Assembly: GCA_039583875.1 (NCBI GenBank)
Contig: CM077165.1
Location: 63,786,757-63,850,756, forward strand
Direction of reading: 5' to 3'
Length of the DNA stretch: 64,000 bases
From: Platanthera guangdongensis
Lineage: Eukaryota; Streptophyta; Magnoliopsida; Asparagales; Orchidaceae
The notes under the pieces are model-generated. The model worked only from the letters and a program-made list of their open reading frames with translations. It was not told the origin of the DNA and did not search any database. This document shows positions 11,229 to 23,825 of the stretch, one piece after another. Within the stretch, counting starts at the first letter, position 1. Every line of letters starts with the position of its first letter. The translations under genes were made by a program, and so were the position numbers.

Positions 11229-13399
11229 TGTAACACCTAGTAAATTCCTTAGGTTGGTTGAACCATTATATGTAGTACTCCATGTTCAAGGTGACCCCGA
11301 TCGCACAATTAAAAGAATTAATTTAGGCCCTTAATCCCTTGGAAAAATAATGAAACTTAGTTCGATCATTATCATACGTCATTACAACCACGATAAATAA
11401 TTAGGGGCATTTGACCCAAGTGTTTGGATGACACGTCATACGAGTCAACATTAGGTCAAGGGTGCGCTTAGCAAAGTATAACACATGTCACTGGGACCCA
11501 CATGGGATACGATAGTAGATTGAGTTGGTAACTACATTGGAAAGAGAAACCCAGATTGGTGTCTAGTAGGTCACTCCATAGTATTGAGCGATAGAGTGCA
11601 AGACCCCAATGACAGTAGCTAGAACGGAGACTGGCGGAAGACCGCCGATTCCCCAATAATAACTTAATTCATTAGGTTAGTTCTAGAGTAACAACAAGAG
11701 CTGGGTATGGATCATGGGTAGACATTAATAAAATAAATATCCATGCGAAAAGGAGCTTTGAGTTTCAACCCATCATTGCTCCTAGTTCCCTCGAGAGCCC
11801 TTCACCTAGCATGCCCTGGGCAGTACTGTGATTAACCTTAAACTGTTAGGTAAAACAAACACTAGACAAGAGTAGTCTAATAGGCTAAGGCATTGATGTT
11901 GATTCTCACCCGAGATGGGTTGGAGTGATTCAGAATAAAGGCACTAATGTGAAATCTCACTAGTGATGGGTTGGAGGGATTTAGAATAAAGGTATTAATG
12001 TGAAATCTCACCTGTGATGGGTTGGAGGGATTTAGGACGGGTTGGTCCTGCGAGCTGGAGGCTCGAGTTAGAATATCTTGCATGTGCATAAACCTATGAC
12101 GGGTCATGCGGTACTAGGCCAATCGTCACACCGATGGCAGTAAGTTGACTCTGGCGAGTTGTCAGGGTTTGAGGGGCAAGTGGGTTATTTTACTCTGCGG
12201 TCTGGAGGACGATCCCCGAGAATGCACTCTCTACCATAAAGACTGTTGGGTAGCCAGGAAATAGTATGCAAAGACTCTAGAGTGCACCTAGGACGTGTCT
12301 AAAGGCATATGGGAGGTCTAGGCCCGGTAGTCTGTATATCCGCCTAAGAGTAGAGACGCCCGCTCCACTACTGTCGTAGCCGCAATGGTGGTAGCAGATA
12401 CTGATGCTAGCTCCAAAAAGTGGGAGCTAAAGGTCTGTGATCACAGAGTCATGTGTGTGTGTTGCACTTTCATGGATCATAAAACACATGCATATCATAC
12501 ATGCATAATTAGGTCATACGCACCATAGATCCTTATCATATAAATTAATATGGGCTCTTCTATATGATAAGTTATATTTCTGGAAACCTTAACTTATAAG
12601 ATTGTATGAGCATTCATATAAGTTAAGGTACTTATGTGATGGTAGTTTAGTACTAGCATATTTTACTTGCTGTCTTTACTCGGCTTACTTTCAGTACTTG
12701 GTTACTTACAACACCTTACTTGTTTCTGTTCAGTTCTTCTTACCTTTCATATACCATATATATACAACTTCTAGAGTAGAAAGAGTTGACATGTATATAC
12801 TTGTTAGTATCGCTCCACTGTCACCTGCTTCTTTTGCTATACCCCTTGTTGTCCTCCGCTTCGTCCTCCCGCCCGGTGCCTAGGAGTTGCGGGGGCGAGG
12901 TGTGTAGGAAATGTCTTAGTCTTTATGACTAACGGTCGGTGTGACCAATCATTTTAGGAGCTCGAGGGGATGGAGTACCAGCAGGATGACGTGGCAGGAT
13001 GTGAGGAGCTGATACCACCACTACCTACTAGTACTACTGCAGCCCGTCGTCAGGTGGGACGAGTCTTCTGATGATAGTATAGCTTTCGCTTGTTGACATT
13101 TGTGACAGAGAGATTTGATATTATGTATAGGGCATAAGCCATTTTTCTATTTTGATGTACTCATTCTGGACTTGTGTACTTTCATTTTTAATTGATAGTG
13201 CCATGACATGTGGACTAGCTGTTATGATATACTACATTTTACTTCAATCTCTCAATTGACCGAACAGGTTATATGATCGTACTAGCCAGCAGTATCAGCG
13301 TGTTGCAGTGTCGACAAACCCGTGAGTTAGTGCCACCGTAAGGCGGCGGTTCTGGGCATAAGACCGGGAGACTCCATGGTAAGGGGGAGGGGTCTTGCA
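11229..13399 (+). repeat. Probable decayed chromovirus-type LTR
   Basis: The stretch begins TGTAACACCTAG, like the termini of the other chromovirus LTRs here. Its last 500 bp follow the same order of landmarks as the E and G LTRs: a GC-rich block, AT-rich DNA, then a purine/GC-rich end with GGTCTTGCA at 13391-13399. No target duplication matches (CCTTA on the left, AACTG or similar on the right). It contains a three-copy tandem repeat near 11.9 kb. The right end lies where element D is cut off, so it may be part of an insertion or a deletion scar. Confidence 0.35.
11886..12040 (+). repeat. Three-copy tandem repeat, unit about 52 bp
   Basis: Units start near 11886, 11937 and 11989, with an AAAGG-C/T-A-TTAATGT opening followed by GATGGGTTGGAGGGATT. 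The last two units are closest to each other. On the minus strand this reads as a short repetitive peptide, but nothing suggests it is coding. Confidence 0.8.
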
Positions 13400-13667
13400 A
13401 ACTGTTATCACTTGAACAAGTGTCGACACATAAAATCTGTTGACTAAACTTGTGTCGACACATGTGTGTCGAGACATTATAAGTCAGTGTCGACACTTAT
13501 TGCCAGTGTCGACACATTTTAAGTTAGCTGTCCCGCCTATTCATCTTCAAAATCAGAAAGGTATAAATAGGGTTCTGTCTTTGTTTGTCGACACGCTTTC
13601 AAAGTTTCGAGACCAAAACTACTATGTCGACACCTCTCTTATCTAAAGACAAATTCTACAAACCCTA
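13400..13667 (+). other. Spacer before the third ORF of element D, rich in TGTCGACA palindromes
   Basis: TGTCGACAC or close variants occur near 13423, 13452, 13487, 13506, 13588 and 13625, ahead of the ATG at 13668. In element C the equivalent spacer (46670-46960) holds TTCGTCGA hairpins instead. The RT/RNase H that should lie upstream in a complete element is absent, so D is truncated in or just before this spacer. Confidence 0.7.
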
Positions 13668-16528
13668 ATGGCACCTAAGCTTGAGGAGAACGTTAACGAA
13701 GGATATGAGCTAGTGCGCGGCGCATTCGACGATGCAGATCAAGAAATCAAGGTGGTCGTAACCCTAGTTGCTGGTTCAGGGTTAGAATACTTAGTTTCTG
13801 AACCTACAAAAATTTGGAAGAAAGAGGTTCTTGAATTCCTTAATGGAGCGAAGGTCGATGACTCTGGATACAAAATCAAATCCAGAGTTCATGGAGAAAG
13901 GGTTAAGGTATCCCCTAAAAATCTGAGGAAGGTGCTCCAGCTACCAAAAACTCAAGATGAAGAAGAAGTCATTGCATCCAAGACCAGGGAAGCTTTAACC
14001 TGGTGTGGACTTGATCCAAAAATGAAGATAGGCTCTGTGTTTAACAGGAAAGGCATGAACAGCCAAGGCAAATTCCTGTCTGAAATTGTTGGTAAGGTCT
14101 TACTCAGTAAGCCAGGAGGGCATGACAGAGTGTCTGCCTCCATGTTCAATATAATGACAAGAATTATCTTCACTATAAGAACTGATTGGTCAGTTATAGT
14201 GTTTGACAAGATTAAAGAAAGTCTGAAGAAGCCCAACCTGGGCAGAATCTTAAGTCTCTACCTTGCTGGTGTGATACCAGAGATAATGAGTACTGTTGCA
14301 GGCAGCAAGATAAACCACATGAGGAAGATGGATCTAAGGATCTTTTCTAGATGGGACAGGGTGTTGTCCAAGGAAATGCCAACCCCAGAGAAGACAGTTA
14401 CTGAGAAGGAGATTCCTCCTAAGAAAAAGAGAAAAACTGCTCCAGTGGCACAAGAATCCTCCAGTAGTTCTGATAGTGATGAACAAGTTGTTTTCACTCC
14501 AGATGACCATGAGGAAGAGCCTGCTGAAAAGACTCCTGCTCCTCAAGAGGCTGCTGATATCCAGGGGGAGCTGCCTCAAGCTAACCCCATCCATAGGGAT
14601 CACAGCCAGGGGGAGCCTCCAGTTGTAGAAGCATCATCTACACTGGAAAGTGAACAAGCCACCAACACCATACTAGAGTTACTCACTGACCTAAATACTT
14701 TAGCATATCTTAAGAAGATGCTGATTTGTCTGATGTTCCTCAGCAAATTCAACTGCCTAGTCAAGCTCCAGATGTTGTTATAAAAGACACATCTGCTGTA
14801 CAAGAAGAGATTCCTGATCCAGTAGTTGAAGAGCAAAGAATGTCTCCAGCTTCTTCACCCCCTGAATACACCATGGAAGATTTATTTCTAAATCTAGATC
14901 AAGCAGATTTTTACATGGACAAGAATGCTGCTGAAAAAGATCATGCAGCTGCTGAGGGGGAGCAAGTACAAGTTCTGGAAGAGCCTTTAAGGCCAGAAAC
15001 TGAGAAGGCACCTGATGTGCAAGCAGACAGACCTCCAAGCCCTAAGGATAGGGTTGACATAGCCAGCACTTCTGTCTCTGAAGATGAGGAGAGTGCTAGG
15101 GCAAAGAAGAAGAAATTGTACGTCTTTAAAAGGAGAAGTCAGAGTTATAAGAAAGCTCTGCAATCTATTGCCCCACAGCCTATAGTTCAGCAAGCTCCAA
15201 CTGTTGATTATAGTGCTTTGATGATTGCCATGCAGATTAAATTGGATGAACAAAGAAAAGCCATAGAAGCTTATGTAGATGAAGGGCAGAAATCACTCCA
15301 ATTTGATCTGGCACAGGATATAAAATCCATCAGGTTTGAGATGAACCTTAACAAGAAGGAAATGACTGAATGCTTCCACAAGGGTGGAAATGCAGTGGTG
15401 TATTTGGCAACACACCAGGAGAAGATCAAGGCACAAGTGGATGACATAGCATTGAAGCAAGGGTATGTGCTTGAAAATCAGCTAAGAATGAATGACAATC
15501 TTACAGCTTCACATAATGCTATTGTCACTGAGTTAAAGAACAATGCTGCTGAACCTTCTACATCTACTGATGCTGCTAAAGCTGATTTTGATAAAGTATT
15601 TCAAGAAGAAATTTCTGTTGTTAAGACTGCTATCCAAGCATCCCAGAAAGCCATATCTGAACAACTGCAAAAGCTCAAACCTTACTTTAAAGATGGAATC
15701 AGATACTTGGATAGTCAAATCAGATTTCAGAAGGATGATGTCAGAGATCATATGGCTAGAGAAGTCATAAAGGGGGAGAGAGTTTTAGTCAAAGCTAGCT
15801 CTGACCATGCAAAGTGGATATCTAATTCCATCAGAGCTACACTGGGCTATCCTCCACTCTGTGATGATGACAATGTTGCTGAATCTGGGATTCAAACTGC
15901 ATATCTTGGAGGTGAGCAACCAGAGGTAGCTCAAGTGATATATCCTCCACCAGATTTTGACGTGGTGCAAGCTGATATTCATCATATGTATAGCCCAACT
16001 GAAGGGAAGTCTAATGTTATTCTGGATAAAGTGGTTCAGCCTATGTCTGAAGCTATGCAAGCAGCTTTTCAGAAAGAATAAGAAGCTCTACAAAAAGAAG
16101 AAGAGACAAGGTTATCTAAGAAGAGGTTTAGGGAACAAGCAGAACAAAGGCCAGACTTTGAACAGTGGAGCCCTACCTCTAGGAATATAATATTAACTGC
16201 CTGGAAAGCGGCCAAGGATAACACTCATGACAGGAACAAGTGGTTCTCTGAAGCAGAATGGAGGAAACATGAGATCAGACAAGAAGCAATAGTTCAATAC
16301 AGAAGGAAGGCAAAGATGGGAAAGCTACCTCCTAATGCAGTGGAGCCTAGCAAGTACTTTCCTAAGCCATACCATTACTTTGAGAGACAAAAGATCAAAG
16401 CTGAAGAGCTCAAAAAGAAAGATCTAAAAGGCAAGAAGCCTGCTGATGCTGAAACTACTGATGCCCCTGTCAAAGCTCAAGTTCAAGCTGGCAAGGGAAT
16501 AATTATCAAGGAACCTGACCAGAAATAG
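13668..16528 (+). pseudogene. Third ORF (so-called env-like ORF) of SIRE-type element D
   Basis: This is a long ORF between pol and the 3' LTR, about 950 codons, as in SIRE/Maximus copia elements. It starts MAPKLEENVNEGYE. The first 240 residues form a globular region with GKFLSEIVGKVLLSK and GRILSLYLAG, shared with the third ORF of C (YKFLADIVGNVLLGK, GRILGIFLKE). Next come PPKKKRK (about residue 250), an SSSSSDSDEQ acidic stretch, a second basic cluster (AKKKKL and FKRRSQ near 15101-15142) and a long helix-rich region. No signal peptide or membrane segment is visible. Two lesions break it: a one-base frameshift near 14700 and a TAA at 16079-16081, after which the same frame runs on to 16528. 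The role is unknown; the basic clusters suggest a nuclear protein rather than an envelope. Confidence 0.8.
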
Positions 16529-16815
16529 ATTAAGAATTTACTTGAAGATTATTTTGTAATCTTTTGAATGTAAAACATTCTTTTGTGAACTGCTGAAAAT
16601 ATATAAGACAAATGTTAGAACAATATATGATCAATATAATTCATGTTTGTTCTGTGAATATGTCTATTTCTTAATTGTTCTATGTTGATGAATGTGTATA
16701 CATGTGTGATTTATACATGTTATGTTTACCCTGCTGTACTTTATCCTGCTTTACATCATTTTGTAATTTTTAATTATGAATGGTGTATATCATTGACTAA
16801 GGGTTATGACTTCTC

Positions 16816-16830
16816 CAAATAGGGGGAGAT
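16816..16830 (+). promoter_or_regulatory. Polypurine tract of element D
   Basis: CAAATAGGGGGAGAT directly precedes the LTR start. The identical sequence precedes the C LTR at 50116-50130. It primes plus-strand DNA synthesis in LTR retrotransposons. Confidence 0.85.
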
Positions 16831-16975
16831 TGTTGGGTACATTGGTTAAATGTACCTGATTTCAAGAAGCCTCACCCAACTCAATGATATACATCATAAT
16901 GTATTTGATGTATGTTGAGTTTATTTGTGCAGGTTAAGTATTCACTGGACTGAAGCAAAAAGTTTCTAAGTCCAT

Positions 16976-17896
16976 GTGTCGACACCTAGAGGGAAAGTGT
17001 CGACACTTAAGAAGGCTTGTGTCGACACCCAGACAAGCAGTGTCGACACTTGGAGTCATTGTGTCGACCCCTGAGATGCAGAGTCGACACCAGACAGAAA
17101 GTGTCGACACAAGGAGCTGTGTCGACACTCAGTGAAGAAAAGTGCAGACAGAAAGTGTCGACACAAGGAGCAGTGTCGACACCCAGTGAAGCTGAGTCTA
17201 CACCAGAAAGTGTCGACACTTGGAGCAGCGTCGACACTCAGCAAAAGTCTGCAGAGACTAAGTACAAGTGTCGACACTCAACACAATGTGTCGACACTAA
17301 GCAGAAGAGTCAGCACTTGAAGTAAGTGTCGACACCCAGCACAATGTGTCGACACTCAACAGAAGAGTCAGTATTTGAAGTATGTGTCGACACCCAGAAC
17401 AATGTGTCGACACACAGCTGAAGACTCAACACTTGAAGAAAGTGTCGACACAAGGAGCTGTGTCGACACTTTGCAAAGAACAGAATTATCTCCAAAATAT
17501 TCTAAGTACAAGTGTCGACACTAAAGGAATGTGTCGACACTCAGCTGAAGTCTCAACAGAAGAATCAAGTGTCGACACAAGGAGCTGTGTCGACACTCAA
17601 CAAGTATCAACATAGAAGACTATGTGTCGACACCAAGAAGCAGTGTCGACACTTAACAGATTCAACACAAGAAGATGTGTCGACACAAAGGAGATGTGTC
17701 GACACTTAGAAGAAATCAGTTAAAGATAGAAGATCAAGTACTTGTGTCGACACTCAATTTCAGTGTCGACACCTGAAGAAGAATCTGTGTCGAGACATAC
17801 AAGGAGTTGTGTCGACACCTTGTAGACTTGTGTCGACACTTACACAGCATGTGTCGCCACTTGGACTATAAGTGTCGACACTTAAAGACAGTAAGT
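16976..17896 (+). repeat. Field of about thirty GTGTCGACAC palindromes in the D LTR
   Basis: The 10-bp palindrome GTGTCGACAC recurs at alternating intervals of about 18-20 and 35-55 bp, for example near 16996, 17019, 17039, 17100, 17117, 17155 and 17173. Intervening spacers are not conserved as a simple repeat unit. A few copies have one change (GTCGACCC, GTCTACAC, GTCGCCAC). The copies often sit in pairs, so the RNA could form many hairpins. Confidence 0.9.
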
Positions 17897-18037
17897 CTCG
17901 ACACTATCAGACAGTTAGAGATTTTCGAGAAATGACTGGATGACATGACAGCTGACATTCCAGCCGGTCTACAGCACCTGTCAGAGATGTCAGAAGACAG
18001 TTATGAACCGGATCAGCCGGTTACCATGAAGAAGGCC

Positions 18038-18047
18038 TATAAATAGG
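18038..18047 (+). promoter_or_regulatory. TATA box of the D LTR
   Basis: TATAAATAGG lies 140 bp downstream of the palindrome field and about 900 bp before the LTR end. It is the likely core promoter of D. Confidence 0.7.
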
Positions 18048-18479
18048 CACATACAGTCTACATAAATTGTTGTTGATGATTAACAAGTGGATCACATTGT
18101 TGAAGAACAAGTCATCAAAGTGGTACACAGAGTATCAAATCAAGAAGATCTTGCAGTCCAAGTGTAGATCTAAGAAGTTGGAGAGAGAGGGCTCCATCCA
18201 AGAAATCAGCCATTGGAACTAGGCTGAGAAGAAGGGTTCAGACCTATTCTGAATTCTAAGTGGCAGAGGTCAAGGAACAACTGCAGAAGGAGACAATCTT
18301 ATTCAGTTCTACTCAAGAAGCTTTGAAGAAAGCTAAGTCAGATTGAATCCAGCTGAGTTCTTCCAAGAACTCATCAAGAAACTCTCAACTCCCCTCTCTT
18401 GTTTCAGAGTTGTTGAGTTATTATTTCTATAATCATTTTTATCTTGTAGGATCCTTTGGATCTGAGTGAATTGTAAGCC

Positions 18480-18665
18480 TGTATTTATAAAGGCTGAGGG
18501 TAGGGCTTGAGGGCCTAAGTGTAGGAGATTGTTATCTCTGAGTGTAGGCCTTGATTGGCTGAGTGTAGGACTGGGTGGCTGAGTGTAGGCCTTTGTGGCT
18601 GAGTGTAGGCTTTGGGATAAAGCTGAGTTGTAAGGCTTTGGGCCTGAGGTGTAGGAACCAATTTG
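18480..18665 (+). repeat. Short tandem repeats (about 20 bp) in the D LTR
   Basis: Variants of GGCTGAGTGTAGGCCTTTG recur about seven times with small length changes. They lie downstream of the TATA box and so would be transcribed. Confidence 0.75.
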
Positions 18666-18940
18666 GGTTCTAAGCTAGTGGAGAAGTTTGGCCGAATCTA
18701 GTACACTGCTAGATAGGCGAAGGGGGAAAGTGGATGTACCCAAAGATTGGGAACCACTATAAAACCTTGTGTATGATGTGCTGTGATTGTGCTGTGACTG
18801 TGTATGCTGTGTTATTGCTGTGCAAAAGTAAAGTAGATTTTGTGATAGAACTGTTTGCTGCCATTAAAGTGTAAAAATGATTAGGTCACCTATTCACCCC
18901 CCCCCCCCCCCCTCTAGGTGTTTAGGTACCATATCTTTCA

Positions 18941-20971
18941 TGTATCTGACTTAGATCTCAGAAAGGCTACCCAACTGAATCTAGAGAAGTCATCAACAAT
19001 CACTAAAGTGTAGGACTTCCCTCCTAGGCTTTGAACTGCAATGGGTCCAAATATATCCACATGGAGCAAATACAAAATCCTAGGTGAATCACTTTTATTA
19101 ATGGATTTGAAGCTAGTTTTAGTTTGGTTGCCTAATTGACAAGCCCTGCATAGGTTTTACTTCTTATAGGGGCCAGAAGGTAAACCTCTAACAAGGTTAT
19201 TTTTAGATAACCTAGCTATATTATTAAAGTTTACATGCCCTAATCTTTTATTCCATAACTCATTTTGATTACTAGTGATATTGAGTAAGCAAACATCAGT
19301 CTTGACAGAAATAAAATCTACTAGATATTTGTTGCCTTGTCTAATTCCAATTAAAACAGTTTGGTTTTCACTATTAATAATAGAACAAGAGGTAGAGTTA
19401 AAGTGTACCTGATAACCTTCATCACATAATTGACTTATGGATATTAGGTTATGTTTGAGTTCTCTTACATATGTTACTTTCTTGAAGGTAATTGTCCCAA
19501 TCTTGACTGCTCCATATCCTTCTGACTGGACACTCTTTGAATCACCAAAGATCACCTTTGGTCCTAGCTTGGACTTGTAATTGGATAAATTGTGCTTGCT
19601 GCCTGTCATATGCATGGAGCAACCACTATCCAAGTACCATGTCTCACTTACCCTTGGACAGCTCTTCACATATACCTGTAATGAAAAACAAAATTCAATT
19701 GTTCTTGACCCAGGTTACCTTGGGTCCTTTATTTGGTTGAAAAGAGAAACTGGATATAACTGATAATGCAGGTTGAGATTTATAACCTAAGGGGTGATAT
19801 CTCCTAGGTGGAATAACCCAATCAGCTACTGGATTGAATGACTTATTAGTTGGTTTAGAGTTTCTGTAAGAGAAATAGTTTAAGTTTGGTCCTTCTGGGT
19901 TCGACGAACTTTTGTAAGTTCGTCGACCAGAGTTCGACGAATAGGGCAGAGATCGTCGATCTCTGCTCAGAGAATGACAATAGTCATTTTCTGCACCCCA
20001 AGTTCATCAACCTCTACTCGACGAACCATACCATGTTCGTCGATCGCAGTTAGACGAATTTTTATTACTAAAGTTTGCGTTCAGTGTTCGTCGATCTGGG
20101 TTCGACGAACTGGCCACATTTCGTCGATCTGAGTTCGACGAATGCTGCTGAACCTTATTTTTATTAACTGTTTTCTGATTTCTATTTCTCTTGTCTATAA
20201 GTTTTGGATTATTTTCAGACAATGGTTTGTTTATAATCTTTTCCTTTCCCTTGGCAGAAATAAATTTAATAGGGGTTGTAAGAATATTTTTCTTAATTAT
20301 GGGGGGCAAACTTGATGATGCACCCAAGCCCAGCTTGCCATTTAACCTGGCATTCACTGTGTTTATAATGTCCATCAACTTGAGACTTCTCCCATTGAGA
20401 GATTGCTCAAGTTGTTTGACCTCACATAAATCAGATTTTAATTTAATTATTTGTTCATTTGCTAGAGTTAGTTGGTCTGTTAGTTTAATATTTTCTGAGT
20501 TAACAGATTCAAGATTTCCTAGTCTTTCTCTAAGTGTTTTTATTTCTTTTTCTGAATTGATTAAGTCTAAGCAAATAGTTTTGAATTCAGTTTTAAATAA
20601 ATCAGAATTAAAATCAAAACTAGAAAGAACCTGATCTGCCTCTGAGTCTGAGGCTGCTTCATCTTCAGATTCTCCTTCTGATCCAGAATTGCTCCTGGAG
20701 GCATCAATTGCCATTAGGCAAACCACCTTGTATCTTGCTTCTTCCTCTTCTTCACTTGAGCTAGAAGAGGATGATTCTTCCTCAGTTTCACTCTATGTTT
20801 CAGCAACAATGCCCTTGTCTTTCTTTTTGTATTTGGTGGAGGAGGGTCTGCTGCTGTGTTTTCTCCTGGAGTCCTTTTCTCTGCTCTTGTCCTTCTTCTG
20901 GTTTTCTGGACATTCTGAGATGTAATGTCCAGGCTTTCTGCACCCAAAGCACATAACATCCTTGGTTGGTG
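18941..20971 (-). pseudogene. Element A: gag C-terminus, protease and start of integrase
   Basis: This continues the gag frame broken by B. The zinc knuckle CFGCRKPGHYISEC (CX2CX4HX4C) lies near 20932-20891. A Ser/Glu-rich and coiled-coil-like region follows (20726-20200). Next is a linker with SSN-x-DRR repeats encoded by TCGACGAA-type motifs. The protease motif LDSGCSMHMTG lies near 19630, and the integrase zinc-finger region follows (LWNKRLGHVNF, then CRACQLG). The first His of the finger, normally LWH, is Asn. The core starts (HVDIFGPIA, then VDDFSRFSW) and stops at 18941 where D begins. Stops near 20795, 20007 and 19157 break the frame. Confidence 0.85.
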
Positions 20972-22850
20972 TGTAACACCTCCCCTGTAATGACCGTATA
21001 ATATGGGTCCGGTCGGGGCCCCACAACATACGGATGCCACAGCTTTAGTATTATAAGATGATATAACTACCCACACTCAAAACTCTTTGCACAATACAAC
21101 GGAAACACAAGCAAGAGTAGAAGTTATCCACCACTACAAGAGTAATAAAATGACCCTTATGGCCTTACAACATTAGAGAGTCCAAACTCAAATAATACAA
21201 CAGTCATGAAAGTGCATAAGCACTCCTAGTCTACCTCGACGTGCAAGCCGGACAACAAGAGTCTCAAACATACAATATCATATAAGTAGAGTTACAAAAG
21301 AGGGGAACACTTCATGAGGCTTAGGCCTTTCTGGCCGGCGAGCTAGCTCCTGCTTGCGATCCTTGCCCTGTACAAATTATTAGTAATGTGGATCCGTAAA
21401 GGCTGACCTCAAACTATGTAACCAACACATCTCCTCCCAGCCGCCCCTAACGGACCCCGGGGAACCCTCCAACCTGCAAGTCATCACTTTGTATGCAATA
21501 TATAAATAGAAACAAGAAGTGCATTAAGAATAAGCTCTGATGTCTGAAACATCATACACGTTCTCTACTGGTTAGGCATATAATATAAAAGGGGCCTACT
21601 TATGCAGCATGTATGCAACCACCTGGGTTTCACCCAAGGCACCCTATAGCGTATGCATCTAGCACAACATCACATCAATTGAGTACTCAACGTTTCCCCA
21701 TAGGCATAAAGCCACAAACAAAAAGGGAGACACAATTCCCCCCAACGGCACACAAGCCGCCACATGGAACTCTTGCCTAGGCACCACCCGCTCAAGGTCT
21801 TAGTCCCGGGCTTGCCTGCAAGCTCTGACGTCTCATGCCAGGATTCCAACAAACACACACTGACCGATTCTAAGAAGCCTTGCTGGACCCCACCCGCTCA
21901 TGGCCTCATTGCCCGGGCTTGCCCCTTGCTTGGCATTCTCGTCAGTCTCACAGAAGGGGACACTCTCCATACAAGACGTGTATGTCAATGGATAGCCAGC
22001 CGACCACGGAGACACAGCCACACCTTGGCACATCACAAACCAAGACAATTACACCATAGTCCCTCATTTGTACTGCAGCGTTCCCGCGCACCAAGGAAAC
22101 CATCTACCACCAATGTGGAGCTAACCTTGTCCACCAAGGAAATCATCTACCGCCATTGAGGAGCTAACCTTGTTCGGTTCCGGCTACACGTACTCACTTG
22201 AGAAAAAGGGAAAAATATCAGCACATCACAAACGACATCTTGCCGCAACGGATCTCTACGAATCCTTAAAGCTCGTATGCAACATCACCGAGTCGGACTA
22301 ATGGTCGCGAGTACGGCTTCACCCACCATGCCTAATCCACTAACGCAGCGGATCTCTAATGCAAAATATGTCGGGGACGGACTCAATCGACCCGGAGGTT
22401 CCTCTTGAACCTTGGCGACCCAAACCCCTCTCATTTGAGTGTTTGGTGCCCAAAAACTAGAAAAGAAAAGATGCTAAGACATGCATCCTAAAACCGAGAG
22501 GAGAAGTGTTGTTACCTTCCGACTCCTCTTCCTAGACATGTCAAAATAGCCGGATGAAAACCTTCGCAACAATCTAGCGTCCACGGATCTGGACTCAGCT
22601 CGCGATTTGGAGCACCGAAACCTCTCCAATAACTAGATCTCCACTTCACCTTCTTCCTTGCTCTCCCTTCTCTCTAGAACATTAGAAAGAGAACCACTCA
22701 AAAGAAATGAGGGTTTCTACGGGTACAATCTCGTGTATATCCCATCAGGAACAACCCCCAGCTGTTGGATCCCAAATTAAAGAAACGAACGGCCTTGATT
22801 CGGGCCTGAAAAGATAAAACTAGGCCGAACACGGCCTGGCACACGCCCGT
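20972..22850 (-). repeat. 3' LTR of element B, distal part
   Basis: It is near-identical over its length to 39178-about 41065. It starts TGTAACACCTCCCC on the plus strand, while the other LTR starts TGTTACACCTCCCC. It breaks off at ACACGCCCGT, where G is inserted, and resumes at 34336. Confidence 0.92.
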
Positions 22851-23190
22851 TGTAATGCCCCCGGTTTTTTTTGTGTTTTGTTTGATCTTTGGCTGGCGTT
22901 ACGATGTCGTAATTCCGACTTTTTGCCCTTGTAGAGCGTGATTTTAACTCTTAGGGTTCCCTGTGTAGCCTGTTAGCAAGATTCCCCAGCTAGACAGAGT
23001 CTTTTTGATGACTCGGTTGGGCCTCTTAGGGAATGCTTGTATTTTGGCTTCGGGAGGTGTTATCCCGGGTTTCGTCCGTCGAATGCTAATTTCGACTTCG
23101 CAGTTGTGTTCGTAGCATGGGTTTTTATCTACGGCGTGAATTTCGTCTGTTTTCGAGAAGTTTTAGATTTCGTGTTGTTTTGATATTAAA

Positions 23191-23200
23191 TATAAATAAT
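23191..23200 (+). promoter_or_regulatory. TATA-like element in the G 5' LTR
   Basis: TATAAATAAT is preserved in the 3' LTR at 31645-31654. It is the best core promoter candidate in this LTR. The palindrome array would then lie in the transcribed leader part of the LTR. Confidence 0.45.
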
Positions 23201-23825
23201 TACTGAAGTGTTGATTGTTTATTATTAAAACTTTTATATGTATATAGTCTTGGGTCAGTTTTAGGGCTGGGTTCCTTTTTGTTCTTTTCCTGTTTCTCTT
23301 CTTGCTTGAAGCCGTCGCCCGTCGCCTGTACGAGAGGAAGAGCACCGCCGACCTACCATAGCCTTCGGACGCCGATTCCTGGAGATTTAGCTGTCGGAAG
23401 TCGATTTTGAGAGCAGATCTGGACTGCCCTCGCGGGGATCTGTTTTCTTTCTGCTCCTCAGCTTGCTGCTCTGCGGCCAGATCCGTGAGCGGGGGAGGCC
23501 ACCGACCGAGTTCCTGGTATTGAGGCAAGTGATGACCCTTCATCCTTGCCAAAGCTGATTCTTGTCTTTCTTTTGAGCTAATTTCTATCTCTTTCTTGTT
23601 TGGATCTTAAGTGTAAGCTAGGGTTTGTTCCCGATCACACTGTGGTTAGTGTAGAAAATTCCAGTTAACTCTCAGTTTTCCGAGGGATTGTGTCTATTAG
23701 GGTCAGTTTTGGTTTGGTTTAGGACGAGTAGCTGCCATTGCCGGTGAGTGTTGTACTCTAGAGAGAGAGTATCCTCTTCCTCGCTTCTGGTTATGTGCTG
23801 GTTCTGGCGCCTGAAGCCAATCGGG

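Larger units (their letters stand above)
16831..18940 (+). repeat. 3' LTR of SIRE-type element D (2110 bp)
   Basis: The LTR begins TGTTGGGTACATTGG just after the polypurine tract and ends ATATCTTTCA at 18940. Like the other SIRE-type LTRs here, its end carries a TATTCACCCC(C)nTCTAG block with a long C run. It holds a dense field of TGTCGACAC palindromes at 16976-17896, a TATA box at 18038 and short tandem repeats at 18480-18665. Its sequence differs from the A and C LTRs, so D is a different family. Immediately to the right is the integrase frame of A on the other strand, which places D as an insertion in A. Confidence 0.85.

Noticed and set aside
14996..15253. Minus-strand frames opposite the third ORF of D
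   Set aside because: They are shadows of the plus-strand frame, which has clear codon structure and a homologue in C.
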